Below, piece by piece: positions 1 through 5,791 of a stretch of 6,984 nucleotides of DNA. How positions within the stretch are numbered: the stretch's first letter is position 1; each line of letters begins with the position of its first letter. This DNA is from Sphingobacteriales bacterium (GTDB taxonomy: Bacteria > Bacteroidota > Bacteroidia > Sphingobacteriales > Sphingobacteriaceae), in assembly GCA_020058405.1 (NCBI GenBank), contig JAGVEE010000378.1:1-6984 (forward strand). The letters run 5' to 3'. The position numbers and the translations under genes were made by a program. The notes beneath the pieces were generated by a model. It did not search any database. It saw nothing but the letters and a program-made list of their open reading frames with translations, and was not told where the DNA came from.

Positions 1-622
1 CAATGTCGGCATCCTTGGTATACCTAGCAATATCTGGTGTGCGGCTATGGCAAATAGTTACCGTTGCATTTCCAGGATCAGAGTTTAAGGCCATTAAAAT
101 ACTCATGGGCGAACCCACAATATTACTTCTACCAACAACTACACAATGCATGCCGGTAGTATTAATTTTATAACGCTCTAAGAGCATCATAATTCCGTTT
201 GGAGTTGCAGAAATATAACAAGGTAAGTTCTTATTCATCCTTCCAATATTAATAGGATGGAAGCCGTCCACATCTTTTTTGTAATCAATAGTTTCTACCA
301 CTTTGGTTACCGAAATATGATCGGGTAATGGTAGTTGAACAATTAATCCGTCGATTGTAGGGTCGTTATTTATCTCAATAATTTTATTGAGTAATGTTTT
401 TTCTGATGTTTCTATCGGGAAGCGTAATACGGTTGAATTAAATCCAACCTCTGCACAATTTTTCGCTTTACTGTTTACATAGGTTTCACTCGCACCGTCT
501 TCACCCACTAAAATGGCAACTAAATGTGGTGCACGGTTTCCCGAAGCAATCATCTCAGCCACTTCGTTTGCAATTTCAATTTTAATTTCTGCTGCTACTT
601 TTTTTCCGTCGAGTAATTCCAT
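1..622 (-). CDS. folD: FolD, bifunctional methylenetetrahydrofolate dehydrogenase / methenyltetrahydrofolate cyclohydrolase (C-terminus cut off by window edge)
   Basis: Cytosolic enzyme that oxidises 5,10-methylene-THF to 5,10-methenyl-THF with NADP and hydrolyses it to 10-formyl-THF for purine and formyl-methionine synthesis. The frame is open from an ATG at 622 to the window edge, giving 207 residues; about 80-90 C-terminal residues should lie outside. Visible signatures: YVNSK near residues 48-52, with Lys52 at the catalytic lysine position; VQLPLP at 95-100; the KDVDGFH block at 116-122; and the NADP-binding VVGRSNIVGSPM loop at 162-173. The usual PCTP motif reads SATPNG here (138-143), which I recall as common in Bacteroidota homologues. 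Start choice: the ATG gives the typical MELLDGK N-terminus. There is no Shine-Dalgarno. Its leader consists almost entirely of the heptamer hairpin at 631-704, whose stem ends about 14 nt before the ATG. It follows lepA on the same strand. Identification is secure. Confidence 0.96.
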   Translation of the reverse strand, partial: MELLDGKKVAAEIKIEIANEVAEMIASGNRAPHLVAILVGEDGASETYVNSKAKNCAEVGFNSTVLRFPIETSEKTLLNKIIEINNDPTIDGLIVQLPLPDHISVTKVVETIDYKKDVDGFHPINIGRMNKNLPCYISATPNGIMMLLERYKINTTGMHCVVVGRSNIVGSPMSILMALNSDPGNATVTICHSRTPDIARYTKDADI

Positions 623-630
623 AAAATATC

Positions 631-704
631 AATTACGAATTACAAATTACGAATTACGAATTATTGGATGCTGTAATTCGTAATTCGTAATTCGTAATTC
701 AATT
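631..704. repeat. Heptamer-built palindrome between lepA and folD
   Basis: Tandem AATTACG heptamers (copies at 631, 638 with one change, 645, 652 and a partial one at 659) are followed by a 10-nt spacer (664-673) and then TAATTCG heptamers in inverted orientation (674-700). Arms 637-663 and 674-700 match at 26 of 27 positions. The only mismatch (644 against 693) becomes a G-U wobble when read on the minus strand, so the lepA 3' transcript could form an uninterrupted 27-bp stem. It starts 3 nt after the lepA stop codon and ends just before the folD start. A terminator or mRNA 3'-end stabiliser is inferred from position; only a run of four T follows, so it is not a classical intrinsic terminator. 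Confidence 0.9.
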
Positions 705-2488
705 TAGTCTAGTTTCAGTACGGCCATAAACGCCGACTGTGGTATTTCTACGTTACCCACTTGTCTCATTCGTTTTTTACCTTCTTTTTGTTTTTCTAAT
801 AATTTACGTTTACGAGAAATATCACCACCGTAACATTTCGCAGTAACGTCTTTACGTAAAGCTTTTACGGTTTCTCTTGCAATAATTTTAGCACCAATTG
901 AAGCTTGTATTACAATTTCGAATTGCTGGCGAGGTAAAAGTTCTTTTAATTTTTCACAAATCTTTTTACCAAAAGAGAATGAGTTGCTTCTGTGTATTAA
1001 CGATGATAGGGCATCTACTGGTTCTGAATTCAAGCGGATGTCCATTTTTACTAAATCAGATTGGCGATATCCAATTTGATGATAATCGAAGGAAGCATAT
1101 CCTTTTGAAATGGTTTTTAAACGATCGTAAAAGTCGAATACGATTTCGCCCATTGGCATTTCAAAAACAAGCTCCACACGGTCTGATGTTAAATAAGATT
1201 GATTGATGATGGCTCCTCTTTTGTTGATACAAAGCGACATTACTGATCCTACGAATTCAGATTTAGTAATAATGGTTGCTTTGATATAAGGTTCTTCTAC
1301 GAAATCAATTCTACTCGGATCTGGTAAATCAGATGGATTGTTTACAGGAATTTCTTCGCCTTTTGTGGTAAAAGCTTTATACGATACGTTGGGTACAGTA
1401 GTAATTACTGTCATGTTAAACTCACGCTCCAAACGTTCTTGTATAATTTCCATGTGTAGCATTCCTAAGAATCCACAACGGAAACCGAAACCTAATGCTG
1501 CCGACGATTCTGGTTCAAATACTAATGAGGCGTCGTTCAATTGTAATTTGTACATCGACTCACGTAGTTCTTCAAAATCATCTGTATCTACAGGGTAAAT
1601 ACCCGCAAATACCATTGGTTTTACATCTTCAAAACCTTGTATGGCTGTGCCTGGGCGAGCAGTATGGGTAATGGTATCGCCCACTTTTACTTCTCGTGCT
1701 TCTTTAATTCCCGAAATAATATATCCTACGTCGCCTGTTTTAATACTCGCACGTGGCTCTTGGTTTAAACGCAAAACGCCTACTTCATCTGCAAAATACT
1801 CAGAACCGGTAGCTACGAATTTTACTTTATCACCTTTTTTAATCTCTCCGTTTACTACTTTAAAATAAGCAATAATTCCACGGAAGGAGTTAAATACCGA
1901 ATCAAAAATCAAGGCTTGCAATGGAGCGTCGTTATCTCCAACAGGAGCGGGCACTCTTTCTACAATGGCTTCTAAAATTTTATCAACTCCCAAACCTGTT
2001 TTACCAGATGCAGGAATTATTTCTTCTCTTTTACAGCCAATTAATTCTACAATTTGATCTTTCACTTCTTCTGGCATTGCACCAGGCAAATCCATTTTAT
2101 TTAAAATTGGAATGATGTGTAAATCATGCTCTAAGGCTAAGTATAAGTTTGAAATGGTTTGTGCTTGTATGCCTTGTGAAGCATCTACAATTAATAATGC
2201 ACCTTCACATGCGGCAATAGAACGCGATACTTCGTAAGAAAAATCTACGTGCCCTGGAGTATCAATAAGGTTAAAAACATATTGCTCCCCGTTCTGCTCA
2301 TAGTTCATTTGTATAGCGTGACTTTTAATGGTAATTCCACGCTCACGTTCCAAATCCATGTCGTCTAACAGCTGAGCTTGTGCTTCACGTTTTGTAATGG
2401 TGTTGGTATATTCTAATAAACGGTCGGCTAAAGTGCTTTTTCCGTGGTCGATATGCGCTATAATGCAGAAATTTCTAGTATTTTTCAT
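704..2488 (-). CDS. lepA: LepA / elongation factor 4, ribosome-associated translational GTPase
   Basis: EF-G-related GTPase that acts on the 70S ribosome (back-translocation and/or 30S biogenesis according to the literature). The product has 594 residues, the family's normal size. G-domain motifs are all visible: AHIDHGKS at 11-18 (G1), RGITIK at 50-55 (G2), DTPGH at 76-80 (G3), NKMD at 130-133 (G4) and a SGK motif near 170 (G5). The family-specific C-terminal part is present, including RNSFSFGKKICEKLKELLPRQ-type and GGDISRKRKLLEKQKEGKKR-type sequence typical of LepA. Start choice: the frame continues open upstream to 2584, but MKNTRNFCIIAHIDHGKS is the family N-terminus and a TATCTTTG promoter box sits only 6 nt upstream of this ATG, so the extension is rejected. 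Divergent from the polymerase gene; downstream lie the heptamer palindrome and folD. No anomalies in the protein. Confidence 0.98.
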   Translation of the reverse strand: MKNTRNFCIIAHIDHGKSTLADRLLEYTNTITKREAQAQLLDDMDLERERGITIKSHAIQMNYEQNGEQYVFNLIDTPGHVDFSYEVSRSIAACEGALLIVDASQGIQAQTISNLYLALEHDLHIIPILNKMDLPGAMPEEVKDQIVELIGCKREEIIPASGKTGLGVDKILEAIVERVPAPVGDNDAPLQALIFDSVFNSFRGIIAYFKVVNGEIKKGDKVKFVATGSEYFADEVGVLRLNQEPRASIKTGDVGYIISGIKEAREVKVGDTITHTARPGTAIQGFEDVKPMVFAGIYPVDTDDFEELRESMYKLQLNDASLVFEPESSAALGFGFRCGFLGMLHMEIIQERLEREFNMTVITTVPNVSYKAFTTKGEEIPVNNPSDLPDPSRIDFVEEPYIKATIITKSEFVGSVMSLCINKRGAIINQSYLTSDRVELVFEMPMGEIVFDFYDRLKTISKGYASFDYHQIGYRQSDLVKMDIRLNSEPVDALSSLIHRSNSFSFGKKICEKLKELLPRQQFEIVIQASIGAKIIARETVKALRKDVTAKCYGGDISRKRKLLEKQKEGKKRMRQVGNVEIPQSAFMAVLKLD

Positions 2489-2494
2489 TCCGCG

Positions 2495-2502
2495 CAAAGA
2501 TA
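2495..2502 (-). promoter_or_regulatory. Candidate lepA promoter -7 box (TATCTTTG)
   Basis: Read on the minus strand, TATCTTTG is an exact match to the Bacteroidota vegetative -7 consensus TAnnTTTG. It ends 6 nt before the lepA ATG, so the transcript would be leaderless or nearly so. No TTG is seen at the expected -33 spacing, where the octamer array begins; the call rests on the -7 box alone. Confidence 0.6.
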
Positions 2503-2512
2503 GGAAATAGTA

Positions 2513-2544
2513 TGCTAATATGCTAGTCTGCGAGCGTGCTAGTT
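2513..2544 (+). repeat. Direct octamer array (TGCTAGTn) in the lepA/polymerase divergent intergenic region
   Basis: TGCTA-type cores begin at 2513, 2521, 2529 (degenerate, TGCGA) and 2537, exactly 8 bp apart: TGCTAATA, TGCTAGTC, TGCGAGCG, TGCTAGTT. There is no inverted half. The core matches the units of the large palindrome at 3852-3938 on the other side of the polymerase gene. An 8-bp inverted pair, AGGAAATA (2502-2509) and TATTTCCT (2552-2559), encloses the array. It lies between the two divergent promoters. Confidence 0.75.
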
Positions 2545-2559
2545 TATTCCTTATTTCCT

Positions 2560-2589
2560 TTGATTTTGCTAAAATTTTTAGCAATTTTG
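2560..2589 (+). promoter_or_regulatory. Candidate promoter of the Y-family polymerase gene (TTG - N19 - CAATTTTG)
   Basis: A TTG at 2560-2562 is separated by 19 nt from CAATTTTG at 2582-2589, which differs from the Bacteroidota -7 consensus TAnnTTTG only in its first base. The spacing fits the known -33/-7 arrangement. The predicted transcription start falls on or next to the GTG start codon at 2594, implying a leaderless message. Confidence 0.55.
2568..2582. promoter_or_regulatory. Possible operator: 15-bp palindrome in the polymerase promoter spacer
   Basis: GCTAAAA (2568-2574), a central T, and TTTTAGC (2576-2582) form a perfect 7+1+7 inverted repeat between the candidate -33 and -7 elements, touching the -7 box. 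Position and symmetry suit a dimeric repressor such as a LexA-type SOS regulator, but no known SOS box is matched, so the regulator is unknown. AT-rich palindromes can also arise by chance. Confidence 0.4.
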
Positions 2590-2593
2590 AAGA

Positions 2594-3853
2594 GTGAATC
2601 AGAATAATTTAGTAGAGCAATTAGAGCCGAGGGTACTTTTTGTAGACATGAATAGTTTTTTTGCCAGCTGTGAGCAGCAGGTGAACTATTATTTACGAGG
2701 CCGGCCGGTGGGTGTTTGTGTGTATACAGGCAGGTATGGCTGTGTAATTGCACCCTCTGTAGAAGCAAAACTACGAGGTGTAAAAACGGGCATGCGTTTA
2801 AACGATGCCATGCAACTTTGCCCGGAGTTAGTACCCATAGAAACCAACCCCGCACGCTATAGAGAGTTTCATGTAAAAATAATGAATGTGCTGCGTAATT
2901 ATGCCGAGGATGTATTGCCAAAGAGTATAGACGAGGCCGTGGTAAATCTGAGTAAATATAAATTGATGTACAAAGATCCGGTGGAAGTGGCTTTAAAAAT
3001 AAAGGCAGATATCCGAGATCAGGTGGGCGATTGGTTGCGTTGTTCTATTGGCATTGCACCCAATACCTTTCTTGCAAAGTTAGGCTCCGACATTAAAAAG
3101 CCAGATGGCTTAACCGTTATTACTCCCGATAATATTGACCAAATATTGTCTAAACTATCTCTGCAAGATTTGCCTGGTATTGCGGGTAATTTAGCGCGGC
3201 GATTGGAGCGGGCAGGCATAACTACTCCACTAAAAATGCGCTATACTTCGCCTCAAGTTTTAAGAGAAATATTTAAAAGTGTAGAAGGATACTATTGGCA
3301 TTACCGTTTAAATTTTAGGGAGCTCGATATTAACAGTAATGAGTACAAAAGTATGCAGGCACAAAGGCAAGTGTCTAGAGAGCAACGCAGCTCTGTTGAA
3401 AGTATAGAGCAAGTGTTCATGACTCTTTGCATGCGCCTAGAACAACGAATGGTGAAACACGGAATACATTGCAGAACTATTGGTTTTTCTGCACGTTACG
3501 GCGATATGGAACGTTGGGACGATTATTTTTCGATTGGTCAGCCCATACAAGATGGTATTATTTTGATGAATTTGATTAAAGAACGCATCCATCAATTTGA
3601 AACGAAACACCATACAAAACCAGTGTTTACCACCGACATAAGAAGTATTGGTATTACCATTACCAACTTTATGAAATCTCAAGATGTACATCCAAACTTA
3701 TTTGAAGATACTAGCAGAAAAGACCAACTCCGCAAAACGGTGTATGAGATAAAAAATAAATTCGGCGACATTAAACTGCTTCGAGCTACCGAACTTAGTG
3801 AGAACATGATTGTGAAAGATGTAATCGGCTTCGGCTCGGTCAAAGACCTTTGA
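2594..3853 (+). CDS. Y-family DNA polymerase (DinB/UmuC-like, translesion synthesis)
   Basis: Error-prone DNA polymerase for lesion bypass. The product has 419 residues. Palm/fingers: DMNSFFASCEQ at 18-28 supplies catalytic Asp18 and probable steric-gate Phe23; SIDEA at 111-115 supplies Asp113 and Glu114; the conserved CSIGIAPNTFLAKLGSDIKKPDG block spans 150-172. Thumb: a helix-hairpin-helix DLPGIAGNLARRLERAGI at 192-209. The little-finger domain follows (about 265-365). A PNLFED segment (367-372) resembles a beta-clamp-binding motif. The sequence mixes features: Asn20 and ASCE are UmuC-like, SIDEA and APNTFLAK are DinB-like. Start choice: a stop at 2588-2590 lies just upstream, so GTG at 2594 is the only start before Met19, and starting there would lose Asp18. 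No umuD- or imuA-like partner gene is adjacent. The gene is bracketed by related octamer arrays. Subfamily assignment is open; the Y-family call is secure. Confidence 0.94.
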   Translation: MNQNNLVEQLEPRVLFVDMNSFFASCEQQVNYYLRGRPVGVCVYTGRYGCVIAPSVEAKLRGVKTGMRLNDAMQLCPELVPIETNPARYREFHVKIMNVLRNYAEDVLPKSIDEAVVNLSKYKLMYKDPVEVALKIKADIRDQVGDWLRCSIGIAPNTFLAKLGSDIKKPDGLTVITPDNIDQILSKLSLQDLPGIAGNLARRLERAGITTPLKMRYTSPQVLREIFKSVEGYYWHYRLNFRELDINSNEYKSMQAQRQVSREQRSSVESIEQVFMTLCMRLEQRMVKHGIHCRTIGFSARYGDMERWDDYFSIGQPIQDGIILMNLIKERIHQFETKHHTKPVFTTDIRSIGITITNFMKSQDVHPNLFEDTSRKDQLRKTVYEIKNKFGDIKLLRATELSENMIVKDVIGFGSVKDL

Positions 3854-3938
3854 TAGTGTGATAGTGTGCTAGTTTGCTAGTGTGCTAGTGGGGACCCTCA
3901 CTAGCAAACTAGCAAACTAGCATACTAGCACACTAACG
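3852..3938. repeat. Octamer-built palindrome between convergent polymerase and regulator genes
   Basis: Five direct octamers (3852-3891: GATAGTGT twice, GCTAGTTT, GCTAGTGT, GCTAGTGG) are followed by a 7-nt centre and five inverted octamers (3899-3938: CACTAGCA, AACTAGCA twice, TACTAGCA, CACTAACG). Arms 3854-3890 and 3899-3935 match at 34 of 37 positions with an 8-nt loop. CTAG recurs at 3869, 3877, 3885, 3901, 3909, 3917 and 3925, so the 8-bp register is kept across the centre. The first unit overlaps the polymerase stop codon, and the last unit contains the regulator's stop codon and final Arg codon. Both mRNAs would end in this stem. A bidirectional terminator is inferred; no T-tract is evident on either side. 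Confidence 0.93.
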
Positions 3939-5306
3939 TTTCAGTCCGTATTTCTCAATTTTATTATACAAATGGCTGCGTTGGATTTCCATTTCTTCGG
4001 CCGTTTTGGTTACGTTCCATCCGTTTTTTTCGAGTTTATGTAAGATGTATTCTTTCTCTACTTCGTCTTTAAAATCTTGGTAACTATTGTACTTTTCAAA
4101 ATTGTTTGTACTTGTAGTAGAGTCGATTTCAAATCCCATATTTCTGCGGTTGGCGCCCGAATTCATCAACACATCTTGTTCCGTAATTTCTTTATCACTC
4201 AATATAATCAGGCGTTCCACCATGTTTCTTAATTCGCGGATATTACCTGTCCATTGATAACTTTGTAATGCTTTTATAGCGGCAGCACTAAATTTTTTCA
4301 ACGGTACTCCGTATTCTTCGCAAATTTCTTGTAAGAAATTTTGTGCAATTTCGGGTATATCATCACTGCGTTCATTGAGGGTAGGCACGTGTATAATTAT
4401 TACACTCAATCGGTGGTATAAGTCCATACGGAAATTACCTTCTTCAATTTCTTTAAATAAATCTTTGTTAGTAGCCGCAATAATTCTTACGTCAACAGAA
4501 ATTTCTTTTTCGCCACCTACACGAGTAATTTTATTTTCTTGTAAGGCACGTAGTACTTTTGATTGTGCAGACATGCTCATGTCGCCAATTTCATCTAAAA
4601 ATAAAGTACCGCCGTTTGCTTGTTCAAACTTGCCAATACGTTGTTTAATAGCCGAGGTAAAGGAACCTTTCTCATGCCCAAAGAGTTCTGATTCTATTAA
4701 CTCTGATGGAATGGCTGCACAATTTACTTCCACTAAAGGACCGTTTGCACGGTTACTTTTTTCATGTATCCAACGAGCTACTAATTCTTTACCACTACCG
4801 TTTTCACCCGTAATTAATACACGAGCCTCTGTAGGAGCAACCTTCTCAATGGTATCTTTAATGCGTATAATAGGAGAGGAATGACCTAAAATATCCCTGG
4901 TTTTAGTTACTTTTCTTTTTAATATTTTGGTTTCGGTAACGAGTTCTTTTTTCTCTAAAGCGTTGCGAACCGTAATTAACAACCTGTTTAAATCTGGTGG
5001 TTTCTGTAAAAAATCATAAGCTCCTTTTTTGGTTGCTTCAACCGCTGTGTCTATGCTGCCATGCCCAGAAATCATAATGAAAGGAAGGTCGGGTTTTAGT
5101 TCTGAAGCTGCACTTAGCACTTCCATGCCATCCATTTTAGGCATTTTAATATCACACATTACTAAATCAAAATCTTCTTTCTTTAGTAATAGCAAGCCTT
5201 CTGCGCCATCATTGGCTTCTACGATTTCGTATTTTTCGTATTCTAAAATTTCTCTTAAAGTACTTCTGATGCTTTTTTCGTCATCAATAATTAATATTCT
5301 TGGCAT
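3933..5306 (-). CDS. Sigma54-interacting response regulator, NtrC/AtoC family
   Basis: DNA-binding two-component regulator that activates sigma54 promoters. The 457 residues give the standard three-domain order. Receiver domain about 3-115: acidic pocket Asp8/Asp9, phosphoacceptor Asp52 (CDIKMPKMDG), Ser80 and Lys102. AAA+ domain about 141-370: Walker A GENGSGKE at 167-174, Walker B TLFLDE at 234-239, sensor I around VRIIAATNKD at 273-282, arginine-finger region FRMDLYHRL at 292-300. A Fis-type helix-turn-helix lies in the last 40 or so residues (NVTKTAEEMEIQRSHLYNKI). The sigma54-contacting GAFTGA loop reads GSFTSA (214-219): the essential Phe-Thr are kept and two small residues are replaced by Ser. 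No histidine kinase is adjacent, so its signal is unknown. The ATG at 5306 gives the normal MPRILIIDDE start. Only about 25 bp separate it from the rnpB terminator. The stop codon is inside the octamer palindrome. Confidence 0.96.
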   Translation of the reverse strand: MPRILIIDDEKSIRSTLREILEYEKYEIVEANDGAEGLLLLKKEDFDLVMCDIKMPKMDGMEVLSAASELKPDLPFIMISGHGSIDTAVEATKKGAYDFLQKPPDLNRLLITVRNALEKKELVTETKILKRKVTKTRDILGHSSPIIRIKDTIEKVAPTEARVLITGENGSGKELVARWIHEKSNRANGPLVEVNCAAIPSELIESELFGHEKGSFTSAIKQRIGKFEQANGGTLFLDEIGDMSMSAQSKVLRALQENKITRVGGEKEISVDVRIIAATNKDLFKEIEEGNFRMDLYHRLSVIIIHVPTLNERSDDIPEIAQNFLQEICEEYGVPLKKFSAAAIKALQSYQWTGNIRELRNMVERLIILSDKEITEQDVLMNSGANRRNMGFEIDSTTSTNNFEKYNSYQDFKDEVEKEYILHKLEKNGWNVTKTAEEMEIQRSHLYNKIEKYGLKR

Positions 5307-5331
5307 AGCTGTATTTGTATCGTAATAATAA

Positions 5332-5364
5332 CAAAAAAACCCAATCTTTCGAGAGGGTTTTTGT
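5332..5364 (-). terminator. Intrinsic terminator of rnpB
   Basis: On the minus strand AAAAACCC (5362-5355) and GGGTTTTT (5342-5335) form the outer stem, with TCT and AGA enclosing a CGAA loop inside and a two-T bulge between; seven T follow the GGG. It lies about 20 nt past the 3' end of rnpB and 25 bp before the response-regulator start codon. Because the stem is A/T symmetric it could also act on the plus strand. Confidence 0.8.
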
Positions 5365-5382
5365 TAATAATCTTGAAAAAAT

Positions 5383-5756
5383 GCAAATCCATAAGCCGGG
5401 TTCTGTATCATCAGCTAAATAATTAGCTAATTATCTATCATTTATCTAGGGCTACAATCGCTCGTAGTCTCCATCAACCTACCCATCCCGAATTAACCGA
5501 AGTTAATGAAACGAGCAGCTTCAATTTCGGGACTTATTTGGTCTTTCAACTCCTGAGGTTTACCGCAATGCACATTGCTGCACAAGGCCGTGAGCTCTTA
5601 CCTCACGTTTTCACCCTTACCTAATAAATTAGGCGGTTTATTTTCTGTGGCACTTTCTATATCCGATAAATCGAACTCTTCCCGTTAGGAAGCAGGATGC
5701 TCTGCGTTGCCCGGACTTTCCTCCTTTGTATTGCAAAAGGCGATAGAGGGATTTGC
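5383..5756 (-). ncRNA. rnpB: RNase P RNA (bacterial type A-like)
   Basis: Catalytic RNA that removes 5' leaders from pre-tRNAs together with the RnpA protein. Universally conserved blocks are present on the minus strand: GAGGAAAGTCCGGGC (5723-5709) near the 5' end, the L15-type GGTAAGGGTGAAA loop that pairs with the tRNA CCA end (about 5622-5609), GAGGTAAGAGCTC just after it, and ACAGAACCCGGCTTAT (5406-5391) at the 3' end. The ends are set by helix P1: GCAAATCC (5756-5749) pairs perfectly with GGATTTGC (5390-5383), giving about 374 nt; mature ends may differ by a few bases. Between the CCTAGATAAATGAT block and the 3' P4 strand is an AT-rich hairpin, ATAATTAGCTAATTAT (5434-5419), perhaps P19. 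A -7-like box lies 4 nt upstream and an intrinsic terminator downstream. Confidence 0.97.
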
Positions 5757-5760
5757 GTTA

Positions 5761-5768
5761 CGAAGGTA
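5761..5768 (-). promoter_or_regulatory. Candidate rnpB promoter -7 box (TACCTTCG)
   Basis: On the minus strand TACCTTCG matches the Bacteroidota TAnnTTTG consensus except for one base, and ends 4 nt before the first P1 nucleotide. A transcription start at or next to the mature 5' end is therefore expected. No TTG is found at the ideal -33 spacing; the closest is about 25 nt away. Confidence 0.5.
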
Positions 5769-5791
5769 GTTATTTTGTATGTTTTTTTGCT

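Noticed and set aside
631..704. CRISPR-like array
   Set aside because: Units are 7 bp with no spacers and switch orientation in the middle; this is a simple tandem palindrome. The same applies to 3852-3938 and 5792-5860.
631..704. Classical rho-independent terminator for lepA
   Set aside because: The stem is nearly all A/T with no G/C-rich base, and only four T follow it; a terminator role remains possible but not of the textbook type.
898..1868. Several plus-strand open frames inside lepA
   Set aside because: All are antisense to conserved LepA sequence and have no recognisable domains.
2489..2584. 32-codon upstream extension of the lepA reading frame
   Set aside because: It runs through the octamer array and the TATCTTTG box, and homologues begin at the MKNTRNF-type methionine; the extension is coding only by accident.
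2699..2706. GGCCGGCC palindrome at the start of the polymerase gene
   Set aside because: It lies in the codons for the conserved RGRPV segment (Arg-Gly-Arg-Pro), so protein coding explains it.
2544..2921. Minus-strand open frame of 125 codons overlapping the polymerase gene
   Set aside because: Antisense to clearly conserved Y-family coding sequence and to the lepA promoter region; the translation resembles no family I know.
4375..4884. Plus-strand open frame of 169 codons inside the response regulator
   Set aside because: Antisense to the AAA+ domain with its intact Walker motifs; a shadow frame with no independent support.
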